Source: Stentor roeselii (taxonomy: Eukaryota; Ciliophora; Heterotrichea; Heterotrichida; Stentoridae). Taken from it: a stretch of 64,000 nucleotides of DNA. The stretch spans positions 1 to 64,000 of the forward strand of contig RSEH01000124.1 in NCBI GenBank assembly GCA_006503475.1, in the 5' to 3' direction. Within the stretch, counting starts at the first letter, position 1. Each line of letters opens with the position of its first letter. Below are positions 1 through 10,600 of the stretch, one piece after another. The position numbers were made by a program, and so were the translations under genes. The notes beneath the pieces are model-generated. The model did no database searches and was not told the DNA's origin. It saw only the letters and a list, made by a program, of their open reading frames with translations.

Positions 1-1062
1 ATCACTTGAATCTCTCATCTTTCTTTTGGTTCAAGTTCTCAGCAAGTCCCTCCAATCCTTCAATCGTGCTTCAGAAAATTGTCTCATGTTACTTCGGAGC
101 CTTGACTTTCATTCCTTTTCTCTCAGAGGGAGTTGAACTACCAGAAATTGAAGGCACAGGCGAGTATCTATTCTTGTTAGACCGAAGTGGTTCAATGCAA
201 GGCAAAACAATTCAACTTGCAGTTCAATCAGCAATTATTTTCCTGCAAAGTCTTCCAACTGACAACTATTTTAACATAGTCAGCTTCGGAAGTTCCTTTG
301 ATTTCATGTTTAAGACATCTGCAAAACTTTCAAAAGTAACCCTCACAAAACGTTATCAAAACTTGAGAAGTTTGAAGCTGATTTAATCGGCACTGATATT
401 TATTCACCTTTGAAAAAAGTGCTAGAGGAGCCTCTCATCAAGAATTATCCAAGATGCATTTTTTGCTGACTGATGGAGAAGTTAATAATCGAAGAGATGT
501 TATTCATCTACTGAGGAAAAATCAAGGAAATTTGTAATTTACGGCCTTGGTATCGGAGATCCTGTTGACAAAAGCTTCATCAGAAAAGCTGCGAAGGTAG
601 GAAAAGTCTTGGCATACTTTTGCAATGACCCTGACAAGATTTCAACTATTGTAATACGAGCATTGAAATCTTCTCTTATCCCTGGAAGAGGCTCTGGAAT
701 TTCATTGGCTTAGCTCAAGCGAAGCGTATCCATCTATTCAAAAGATTGGAAATATTAGATATGGACAAAGATTTTTGCAGTATGTTTGGCTAGATAGTCT
801 TCTGGAAAAAAGCTTGGATATCAGTTATTTTGATAACTATACCAGAGAGACACAAAATATCGAAATCTCCAACTTTCATGTAATTCCTGGAAACTGTCTT
901 GCGAAATTGTGGGCTGCTGAAAAAATTAATTATCTTATGAATGATGCTGAGATCAATAAAGCTGAAATTGTTTCACTTTCACTAATTTTTGAGGTTACTT
1001 GTAAGTTTACTTGTTTTGTTTGTGTTAAACCGAACTCTCAGCCTGTAATGGGTGAAATATAA
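1..1062 (+). pseudogene. Broken VIT/VWA (ITIH-like) protein gene, 5' end outside window
   Basis: Plus-strand reading gives a von Willebrand A domain with the metal-ion site DRSGSM (from about base 178), then LIGTDIYSPLK and a LTDGEV strand, then VIYGLGIGDPVDKSFI, and a tail ending near EIVSLSLIFEVTCKFTCFVCV. That tail matches the sheet that follows the VWA domain in inter-alpha-trypsin-heavy-chain-like VIT/VWA proteins. The frame changes four times, near 356-362, 459-464, 526-533 and 678-686. The first three need one added base and the fourth one fewer, and each lies beside a short homopolymer. No 15-16 nt GT...AG intron explains any of them. It is therefore a recently broken gene or an error-rich stretch near a contig end. 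Such proteins usually bind ligands through the VWA MIDAS. The family call is fairly sure; the broken state could be an assembly artefact. Confidence 0.6.
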
Positions 1063-1433
1063 CAGTAAAAGTTAAGGAAAAGAAGTAACAAGTTTTCTAA
1101 AAGTATTATAGAAAGAGCCTAAACCTTTATAGTATTATAAATTACTTTTTGAATATTTCTAGAGTTTTTAGTGTATTAGGATTCATAAGACAATTTAAAG
1201 ATTTACTCTCTATGTCTTTGAATCAGCTTAAGCAATATATTATAAAATTCTGCTTACTTATAGATTTTTCTAACTTAATACTAAATTAATGATAACACAT
1301 TTTTGGTATTATTGCTGTTAAAACTTAGTCTATAATTTCAACATAATTTAAAACAATAAAAAAACCATCTTAAATAATTTGCTTGTTCATTTTCTAGAGA
1401 AGTAAATCTTAGTCGAACTCTTACTATTCTAAC
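1063..1433. other. Gene-free AT-rich spacer
   Basis: This spacer lies between the end of the broken VWA gene on the plus strand and the stop of the helicase gene on the minus strand (a tail-to-tail pair). I see only AT-rich sequence with many short stops and no coding-like frame, RNA fold or repeat. Confidence 0.5.
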
Positions 1434-3548
1434 TTATTTATTAATTCCATCTCTAAAGAACTTTTTTACTCGGCCAAGTATTTCTTGAGTATCCTTTAAA
1501 TGAATAGCAGATTGAATCATCCACTCTGGTCTGCAACTAGCCCTGGCATAAAACCTACAATCAATCAGCACAATAGCAGCGAAGTCCTTTTGATGTCTTA
1601 TAGCTCTTCCAATACACTGATTGACAGCAACATCACAAGAGTTTTGATAGAACTTGCTACCAGAGTACCATGTTGTTCTATCATAGTTTTTTTTCTTTAT
1701 AATAACCTCAGGATCATAAGGGTTCAAATAAGGCATGCCAACAACAACGACGCATCTCCCAAGCTTATCTGAAAAGTTTATCCCCTCACTTAGCGATCCT
1801 CTGATGACTGCAAACAAAATAGCTCCTCTTCTCTCAGCCACTTCTGAGTAATCTTTCAAAATAGTCTTATCTCTGCTATCATAAAAAATTTGTTTTCTGT
1901 TGCTGATTTTTTGATAGTTCTCCTCAGTTAGATTAACTTTGAAAGTATTTAGATATGAATAGCATTGGAAAAATACCACTATGCCATGAGGAACTACTTG
2001 ACATAAATTGATTAAAATTTCAGTTAAATTGGATAATGTTGAAGGAATCTCACGATTTTTTAAACTGAACTTAAGAGGCTCGCCTGATTGAGAAAAGCTG
2101 ATCGTTGTTAAGATTAGATTTTCTGAAGGTGCTACGTGTTTACATGAAAATTTTATCAGTTCTGAATGATTTAGATATGAAAACAAATGATTGAACTCTT
2201 CAGTCGGTGATAAAGTTCCTCCAGTAAGTACAACACAAGAAGCATCTTTAAGAGAATCTCTGAATTTTTTGTATGGATCTAAAATCATGAACTTAAGTAC
2301 CATGGTTTTAAGTTGAGCATCTTTTTTTATCAAAAAAACAGCATCATCCTCATCCAAATTCAAAAGAAATTCTTGAAAAGTCATCAAAGCATATAAATCT
2401 TTTCTGCCTTCTTTTTGACTTTTATATTTAAGACTAGACATTAAAATTGATAAATCTTGAGTTTCGTAATAATCCCATAGTTCATAAAATTTTGTTTCTT
2501 CGAGTTGGTAATGCCTAAAGACTGACTCTTTACTTTCATAATGATAGTCTCTCTGCTTATGTCTATCAATGAAATTTTTTAAACTTTTTAGAATGTTGAT
2601 ACTAATTTCAGCAACTCCAACATGAGGATTAAAAAACCCATTTTTTATTTTATATTTTCGATAGGTTTCAATACACTGAATACAAGAATCTATCTGTTTA
2701 TCTGTAATTTCTCCTGAGTAGGCATCTGTGATTGAGTCCACAACATTATGAGATTCATCTATAATAACATAACAATTTGAAAGATTCAAGTCCAATGAAT
2801 GTCTTGTTTTACTATTAAATATTGAGTAATACGTGGCCAGGATAATATCAGATCTCATCAGAGTCATTCGTGAGGCAAAGTAAGGACAGGCATTCATGGC
2901 TTTTCCCATTTGAACCAAATCCTCAATATCACAAATCTTTCCTAAAATCGCCTCACTCATAGTTTCCTTCTCTGAAAAAAACATGCAAGTTTTTTTTTCG
3001 GTCTTCTGAGGCTCTAAAGCATTCAATAGTCTTTTATTCTTTTTATGCTTATTTAACTTTTTTTTTGGATCTTCTTCAAAAAACTCAGATGTTAGTAGCT
3101 TACATTGATTGTCGATTAACTTCGGATCAGCTTTGATGTCTTCGTTTAAACACAAGAATTTCCTTGAAGCTAGTCTTGAGAGCTTCACAAAATTATTCTT
3201 TCCCCATATGGTCTTTTTGAGCTCTGCGGTAAATTGGTTTAACTGCAAGTGAGTTCTTGTCACATAAATAATTTTAGCTCTTGATGGACTTTTAGAAGAA
3301 TTCTGCCACACTGATTCAATCTTCGTTCTTTTTGATGGACTTCCATCGCTATCGTTTGGCTTGGATAATGAATTCAAATGATCTCCTAGAAATGTTAAAG
3401 ATGAGCAGATTATACTCAATGTCTTTCCAGTACCTGTTGGACTTTCGAATAAGCCTCCTTTGGCAGTTGATAGGCAAGTGTAAAGACTCTCCATGTAGTC
3501 TAACTGAATCGAGTATGGAGCTAGTGGAAAATGAAAGTCTCTCTGCAT
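1434..3548 (-). CDS. DDX11: DDX11/CHL1-type Fe-S DNA helicase (XPD-like superfamily 2)
   Basis: A 704-residue intact frame. Walker A SPTGTGKT sits at residues 36-43, a DEAH-type box DESHN near residue 264, and motif VI QCIGRAIRHQ near the C-terminus. Four cysteines between the Walker A and the DESH box (KFLCLN, NQCKLL, KKTCMF and NACPYF contexts) fit the iron-sulphur cluster of the XPD/FANCJ/RTEL1/DDX11 group. The opening APYSIQLDYM followed by GLFESPTGTGKTLS is most like DDX11/Chl1, a 5'-3' helicase of sister-chromatid cohesion and replication-fork upkeep. It is shorter than the roughly 900 residues of animal DDX11, mainly in the insert regions. The start ATG (3546-3548) directly precedes the conserved N-terminal helicase segment. 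It stays fully open although genes on both sides are frame-broken. RTEL1 or FANCJ are less likely because of the short length. Confidence 0.8.
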   Translation of the reverse strand: MQRDFHFPLAPYSIQLDYMESLYTCLSTAKGGLFESPTGTGKTLSIICSSLTFLGDHLNSLSKPNDSDGSPSKRTKIESVWQNSSKSPSRAKIIYVTRTHLQLNQFTAELKKTIWGKNNFVKLSRLASRKFLCLNEDIKADPKLIDNQCKLLTSEFFEEDPKKKLNKHKKNKRLLNALEPQKTEKKTCMFFSEKETMSEAILGKICDIEDLVQMGKAMNACPYFASRMTLMRSDIILATYYSIFNSKTRHSLDLNLSNCYVIIDESHNVVDSITDAYSGEITDKQIDSCIQCIETYRKYKIKNGFFNPHVGVAEISINILKSLKNFIDRHKQRDYHYESKESVFRHYQLEETKFYELWDYYETQDLSILMSSLKYKSQKEGRKDLYALMTFQEFLLNLDEDDAVFLIKKDAQLKTMVLKFMILDPYKKFRDSLKDASCVVLTGGTLSPTEEFNHLFSYLNHSELIKFSCKHVAPSENLILTTISFSQSGEPLKFSLKNREIPSTLSNLTEILINLCQVVPHGIVVFFQCYSYLNTFKVNLTEENYQKISNRKQIFYDSRDKTILKDYSEVAERRGAILFAVIRGSLSEGINFSDKLGRCVVVVGMPYLNPYDPEVIIKKKNYDRTTWYSGSKFYQNSCDVAVNQCIGRAIRHQKDFAAIVLIDCRFYARASCRPEWMIQSAIHLKDTQEILGRVKKFFRDGINK

Positions 3549-5043
3549 TGAAATGAATTTTTTATATGAGTTATGTCTGATGAACTAACGTAGAGTGGCC
3601 TTACAGTCGGTTGATAACAGAAAGAGATGCCCGTCACATGCATTAAAGAACTTGTGTAAGAAGAGGATTGAAAGAATCGCCTGCAACGCGACAAACCAGC
3701 TGTAAATTTGACTTTTACCTATTGCTGACTTCCTTTTTGCTGAGGCCTTGAGTCGTGTTTCGTTTAGGGTTATGGTGACTGACTTGAGACTTCTGAGGGT
3801 TGTTTGAGATGTTTGTCTTTGAAACCTCGCGATTCAGAACTTTTTGGATCCTTTTTGAAGGATCATGTTTTTCAATCAGAATTACAGCTGCGAGTACTTC
3901 TTGGGCTCTCAATGACTTCAAGGTTTCTGGCAGGTATGACTGGATGTGGCAGAGAATTACTTCCCAATTGCACTTCCAGATGTCTCGGCTCTTGCCTGGG
4001 AAAATTACCTTACAGTTTATTGTGTTTTAACAGTCGACTGATTAGATGACTAACCACTTGTCCATATCGCAGCTGTTATTAAGACTCCAATGAGTTTGTT
4101 TATTGATGTCATCAAGTCTGAGATTTTGCTTTCAAAGTTTCAGAAAATTATGAACTAATTAAATCCAAGTCAAATTACTGAGAAACCACATCAATTCCCA
4201 ATCCTAGAGATATAGTTCGGTTATTCATTAGCTACATCATCAGGTCTGGCTTCAGTTCTTGCCAATCAGACAATCCTATTACATGACAATTATAAACCGA
4301 ACTGATCGTTTAATTCCAAGATTTGAATAATATCAGTATACAATATTCGCAATATCTAAAATTATCTTTCAATCTGAACAAAAGTGCTTCTCAATATTGA
4401 TTAGTACGATTAGTACTAGAGTATTGCTTTAAACAAGACCCAATTAGAAAAATACAAATCTGGCTTTAATTTAAAATTCATATCCTTGAGCATTTATTTG
4501 GTTAAGTTCTAATAAACTCTTTGCTTAGACTCAGAGATCAAATAGAAAAGATTTAATATAAAGGTTATATATAAATATCATTAATCTCAGGAAAAAGCTA
4601 TTAATTATAGTCATCAAATTTGGTAAGGCATAGCCTATAAGCCCAGATTTGAAAATTTCTTAGAGAAGCTAAATTACCTTATTATTATCTTAAAGGGATT
4701 CAATATACCAAGAAATTAAGAATATTACAGAAATTGTTATATCTCTTGCTGATTGTCTAATTTGAGTTATAACCCGAACATGCTTTTGTTACTTGAAACG
4801 AAATGATTGAAACTCCTAAGCTTTACCGAAGCTCTGAAAATGCAGTCATTTTTCAAGCTGAGTTTTGAATCCAGAACTTTTACAGAAGCCGCTTCCTTGA
4901 CTCTGCTAAGTTAAATTTCAAAAACCGAACCCTATTCAATCACTATTTTCCTGATTTAAAAGCCTAATTCAATTGAATAATTAGTTTGAAAATCATTTTA
5001 TAGTCTATCATCTTTCTTCCATACTAAAATATGGACCTTATAA
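3549..5043. other. Long spacer with one coding-like remnant
   Basis: About 1.5 kb between the start of the helicase and the broken gene that begins at 5044. Most of it is AT-rich and stop-laden on both strands. The exception is the open minus-strand stretch described separately at 3715-4023. No repeats or RNA genes were recognised. Confidence 0.4.
3715..4023 (-). pseudogene. Possible remnant of an unknown coding region
   Basis: On the minus strand about 103 codons stay open. The first half is protein-like: it contains VIFPGKSRDIWKCNWEV, then ILCHIQSYLPETLKSL, then AAVILIEKHDPSKR. The end is basic and polar. No ATG opens the frame in a sensible place and no 15-16 nt intron joins it to anything upstream. 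I do not recognise the family. It could be a decayed exon, a short gene with an unseen first exon, or chance. Confidence 0.25.
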
Positions 5044-7600
5044 ATGTCTCAGCATTTCGAAATCAACTCTTTAGATTTTGAAACTCATCAAGACCTTTAC
5101 AACAGCATTTTCTACCCAGAGCGGATCTTAGAAGCTGTCAAAAGCCCTGCTGGTATCGAAAAGCCCTTTCTTGGGCAAGAAAAAGCCTTATTCGAAATCA
5201 CAAAATTAGGTCTCAATGACTTAATACAGATAAAAAGCCAAACAACTCGCATTAAAAAAACAATTGAAACCTGGGAAAGACTAGGAATCCAAATACCCTT
5301 AGAAAAAAAAAACCTGCAAGAGCAAATCAAATCATTAAATCCAGGAGAGAACCTAGTCTTGAACATGGATCTTCAAAATTCTTGTTTCATCATTCAAAAG
5401 ACTTTTTCTGATTCTAAGATAAACTTCATTGTATCCTGCTTTAAATATATGTCTCTAATGCAGAATTCATCACGAATGAACATGACCTGGTCTTGGAATA
5501 TCCTCAGGTAGTCATTAAAGTCTTTGATCATGAGATGTTAATGTCAGAAGATTTCAGCTTAATCCTTGAGTATTTAATAAACTTCGGTACTCCTGAAGCT
5601 TTACCTTATTCACATAGAATGGGAAATATGATGGTTGATTTGAAAGATGCCAACAATGTAGAATTATTTATTGGTTGGATCATGAATTTGCTATCTGGAA
5701 CTAATCAACAAGAAACTGAGTATTTAAAAGTTGTGAAAAAATTAAGAAACACTGTTTTAAACTTTGATAAAACTTTCAGAAGATCTGCAGTTTGGATTTG
5801 CCTTAAAGTTGTTTTGCAACTAGGCTTTAGAAAAGAATTTGGTGAGTCTGAAGGCCATCTTCTCTATAAAGCCTTAATTCTTCAGGTTCATCTTATTGTT
5901 GCACGGTATAAAACAGAAAAACCTGAAATTATTCTTGAATCCATTCAAAAAATAGCTAAAAGGACTCATAAAATTTATAGAATTTCAGATCAAAGTGAGT
6001 TTATTGAAAACTTGTTGAAATCTTCTACACTGCTCATCGAAACTAAAAAGGAAGAAATAGATATTTTATATCATGGAGTTTTGCAAGATGTCGAATAAGC
6101 GGAGGTGATATCAAACTTGATGGAAGGGACGATTTGACTTTAATGATATAAAAACTGAATTACAAAAAATCGAAAATATTTTCAAGCCTGCAGAGAGCCA
6201 AGTCTCAATTTCAGAAATTATTGAACGTCGATATCAATACAAAGAAAATCCAATTGTCTTATTTTACGAAAATTATTAAAATTTTTGATTAAAGTATTAA
6301 ATATTCATCCTGAAATTCCATTACTTGATTTCGAAGTCTATGCAAGCCACATAAATCCACAGGCTTGCACAATCGCCCTTATATCCTAAAGTCAGCTTCG
6401 CCAAAGCGATCACTAAGTAGTCAATTGCTTAAAATATGGCATAGAAATGAATTTATCTCAGAGAAACTGATTAAGATCCGAAACAAAAGTTTTCAACCTT
6501 TGAACTACCTAAAAAAAACATCTGGTTTGTCAGATTCAAAAGATTTTCATATAAATATGATCAACTTTGCTAAGTCGCGATAGAGCAGACTTATAATAAT
6601 GAACTGGTTAATTTCAAGCCCTTTAATTGCAAGGGTATATAGCTTAGTGAAAGGAAACTTTTCAGTAGGATGAATTTTTTAATTAGGCATTTAAAATACC
6701 CTGCACATCTCAAGTACTTTTATTGAGGTTTCGAATTTAGAAACTGAGATTGTTTGAACTTCCAATACTATTGTTGAAAAGCTGCTGAAATCGGCACGAA
6801 TAAAGCCTTGCTTTAAAGATATAGCTTTAATAAAGATGATCAGTTTGATAAATATCGGCAGAAGGTCGTCTTGAGCTAGGCCTAGACAAGATATCAAAGC
6901 GGGCCCTTCTTAATCTAGGCATTTTCTGGAAAACCAAAATAAAATCATGAAATAATACTAAAAAGTCACAACAATTTAATATTTTGTCCCAAGAGATGAT
7001 ACCAATTAACAACTTATCAAAGCTAAAGAGCTGGTAAAGTTTAATAAGAGATAGTGCAACAAAAGCAGTACAGAATGGAAGCACAATCTTGCAAAAGTTC
7101 AAGAACAGGCCAAAAAGTTGAACGGCCAGGGCCTAACGAGCGTAACTTTAATGACTTTAGGGTTTAATACACAGAGTTTTTAGGCTTAACAAATTATGCA
7201 ACTCATAATCCTCCAGCAAATTATATCCCTAAGTTTAGAAAGTTAGACCATCTTATTAATTTCTGGAGAGAAATATAAAATCTAAGACTCTCAGGTCTTC
7301 AATACAAGAAATGATGAAAGACCATTAGTTGTCTCAATTGTATTTACCTGAAAAACCTTTCAGGAATTTTTCTTGAAAATTGTGCTTTATATGAATATGA
7401 TGGGATCACTTTTAGATTCATCATAGAAATATTATACATTCATTTGAAGAGGCACAATTGAACATTTTATGATCCCTAACAAATAATTTTCCACTAAAAT
7501 CATCATAATCAACTCAAAAGAATATCAAAGTCAAATTTGGTCTTTCAAATTTCCCTAAGCCCAAAATTGACTTAGAAAAAATTAGATTAGATTTTAAATT
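5044..7600 (+). pseudogene. Broken gene resembling the DUF6606 part of giant DUF3638-type proteins
   Basis: It opens with a good ATG (preceded in frame by TAA) and reads 155 codons, then continues from about 5465 to 6098 in the next frame. The second part has the stretch KKLRNTVLNFDKTFRRSAVW followed by a VVLQLGF segment. This resembles the DUF6606 signature of a conserved charged/RRSPLW turn followed by a hydrophobic helix, found in very large fungal and protist proteins with DUF3638/DUF3645. After 6098 coding-like pieces continue in changing frames (DFNDIKTELQKIENIFK; FLIKVLNIHPEIPLLDFEVY; HINMINFAKSR at about 6555-6583) and fade out before 7600. At least four frame changes are needed, with no matching micro-introns. 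Family assignment is tentative; that the gene is broken as assembled is clear. Confidence 0.45.
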
Positions 7601-7622
7601 TTTTCAATGACTTAGCTTATAA

Positions 7623-10600
7623 ATGAGTGGCTCAAATATTACAACTTTAGCATTGGGGCAAAACAGTCCTCAGAAGGCTTTACTGCCCAAGGTGCAACCA
7701 AATTCGAACCAAGAGCCTCAAGCAATCTCCTTAACACCTGAAGAGGTTCTAGACATTCAAATCAAGACCATCACCGGAGAGATCGAAGCTCATAATGATT
7801 CTCTGACAGCCTTAGAAATGACTCAAGACTCACAGTACATCATCTCTGCCTCAGAAGACAAGACAATCAAAGTTTGGAACACTCTGCTGAAGAAAGCAGA
7901 GTCAATCTTGGTCGGCCATATTGGAGGAATCACATGTTTGTCACTCTCTTCTGATAATAAGTATCTACTGAGCGGGGCCAAGGGCAGTACGGCTGTATCT
8001 GAAGACAGTGAAGCCAAACTCTGGGACTTCGAGAATAGAAAAGAATTAGCGAATTTTAAAGGACATGCAGGACAAATTAATGGTGTTGCTTTTGCTGAAG
8101 ATTTGAAATATGTACTGACTTGCTCAGATGATAAAATTACTAAAGTTTGGGACTATCAGGGAAACTTGGTTAAGGACTTGATTGAAGATACTGATAGGGT
8201 AACTTGTTGCATTGCTGTGAACTCTTATGCAATCATCGGGTCCAGTAATGGAAGGATTTTAGCTTGGGACTTAAAGTCGTTTTGCTTTTATAAAGAGATT
8301 CATAAAGCTTCTCAGGATATTGTCTCCCTTTGTGTATGCTCTGATAGTTATCTGTTTGCAAGCGCTGAAAAGAATGAAAAAATTCAAGTTTGGGATGGGA
8401 TCTCTTTGGAGTTGAAATTTGAACTTAAGGATAAAAATGGAATAAAGATAATAAGGTTTAGTGGAAATTCTGAGTTTCTTGTTGTTGTTTCAGATGATTA
8501 TTATGCATTTTTATGGAAGATTGAATCAAGACAACGAGATTTTTCAATAGAATATTTCCCTAAAGTGCCGATTTCTCTATGTGTAAACAACGATTGCAGT
8601 ATTGTTGTTAATGGATTCAGTGGAAAAGAGTTTCGAATATGGAATTCATGTGAGAGAAGGGATGAGTCAACAATCTACATACATGATGATGAAGTAAGAA
8701 GCATCTCTTGTACATCTGACGAAAGATATTTGATCAGTGGTTCATTTGATAAGACTCTAAAATTTTATGATTTAGAAACTAAAACTGTTGAATGGGAATT
8801 TAAAATATCTGAACCAAACACTAACAAAGTATACAGTTTAAATCGATACAAGAATATTCTTTTATCAACACACGAAGATGGATCTATTAAATTTTGGGAC
8901 ATAAACTCAAGAAATCAGTTAAAAAGTGTAAAATCACATTATAAAATTGTTTGGAGTGTTGCTGTAAGTGAAGATTATAACCTTGCATCAAGTGGCTCTG
9001 ATGATAAAAAAATTGTAATATGGGACTTAAATTCACTGGATCATGCATTTATTTTATCAGAATCAACTCATTGTGCTTATTGTTTAATCTTCTTAAAAAA
9101 GTCTTTCAAACTATTGAGCGGAGGATATGACTTTTGCATCAACAAATGGGATATAGATCAAAGAGTTTTAGAAAAAACAATTTCTGGCCATACAAACAAT
9201 GTTTGGAGCTTAGCTTTAAGCCCTGAAGAAGACTATTTATATAGTAGTTCATTTGATAAAACAATAAAGTTGTGGGATATGAATGATTTCTCTATTTTGC
9301 ACACATTTGAAGGCCATCAAGATGGGGTTGGAAAAATTATATTGATGTCAACTGAAACAACTTTGATTAGTGCCGCTTATGATAAACTTATTAAGTTTTG
9401 GAATACAAATGAAAAAAAAATGAATTTTACACTGGAAGGTCATACAGACTCCATTAGAACTATGATATTAAATGAAAATGAAACAAAATTGATAAGCGGT
9501 GGTGATGATTGTATTATCATTGTCTGGAATATTAGTAAAAAATCTATTGACTTTAAACTATCAGGCCATTCTAACATTATAAGAGGTTTAATTTTAATCA
9601 ATGAATACTACTTGATCAGTTGCTCAGAAGATCAGTTGATTATAAGTTGGGATTTAGAATTAAAGAAACAAAAGGGACTTTTATATTATGAATTTGGACA
9701 AATTTACACAGTTGCTATTTCAAGCAATGACAGATTAGTAGTATTTGGTGATAGTTTAGGAAGAGTTTTCATTTTAAATTTACTTACTAAGACTACAACA
9801 TCAGCCAGTGGACACACTGATAAAGTTATCTGTGTAGCAATTTCAAATGACTCAAAGTTAATTGCAAGTGGGTCAGTGGATGATAGTATCAAGATTTGGA
9901 ACATTGAGAACTCTAAAGAAGAGATGACGTTGACTGGCCACTTAGATTTAGTCTTATCAGTTGCGTTTAATCATGATTCTAAACTTCTCATCAGTGGGTC
10001 CCAAGACAATTCTTTTAAAATCTGGAACATTCAAACAAAGAAAGTCGAGCAAACTTTCAGCTATTCCGAAGCAATATATTGTCTTGTATCAAGTAAAAAA
10101 CAAAACTTAGCATACTTCGCCTGTAATGATAGTAATGTGAGGGCAGTTAACTTAAGTGAAAGAAAAATTCAATTCTCAACGACAACAATAAACGATTGGG
10201 TATATTCGATTATTTTAGACCCTTCTGAGAAGAAGCTTATCTATAATGATTCCAATACTATTATAGTTTTTGATACTGTGCTTAAGAAAATTCTATATAA
10301 ACTTCAAGGCCATTCCAGAAATAATATATATGGATTAGTTTATTTGCCGATCACTAAAAAGATTATATCTTGCTCACAAGATAAATCTATTAAAATTTGG
10401 AAATTAATAAACAGTAGAGAAGTGAAAACAGTAAAGTTCGAAAATGACATTACTTTAATCATGGACATCACTTCTGATAAAGAGTTGTTAATTTGTGGGC
10501 ACAGCAATGGAGTAATAAAAATCTGGAAAATCGCAGATAGATCTTTATATTTTAGGGCAAAAGACCATAATGATGCAATCTGGTCCATTAAGATTTCTTC

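Noticed and set aside
6691-7102. Two overlapping minus-strand frames of 68 and 91 codons
   Set aside because: Composition is unprotein-like, and plus-strand pieces here look more like the tail of the broken DUF6606-like gene.
1-7600. Programmed ribosomal frameshifting as the cause of the frame changes in the two left-hand genes
   Set aside because: There are too many changes per gene, they lack one shared slippery site or stop context, and at least one goes the opposite way. Decay or read errors are simpler.
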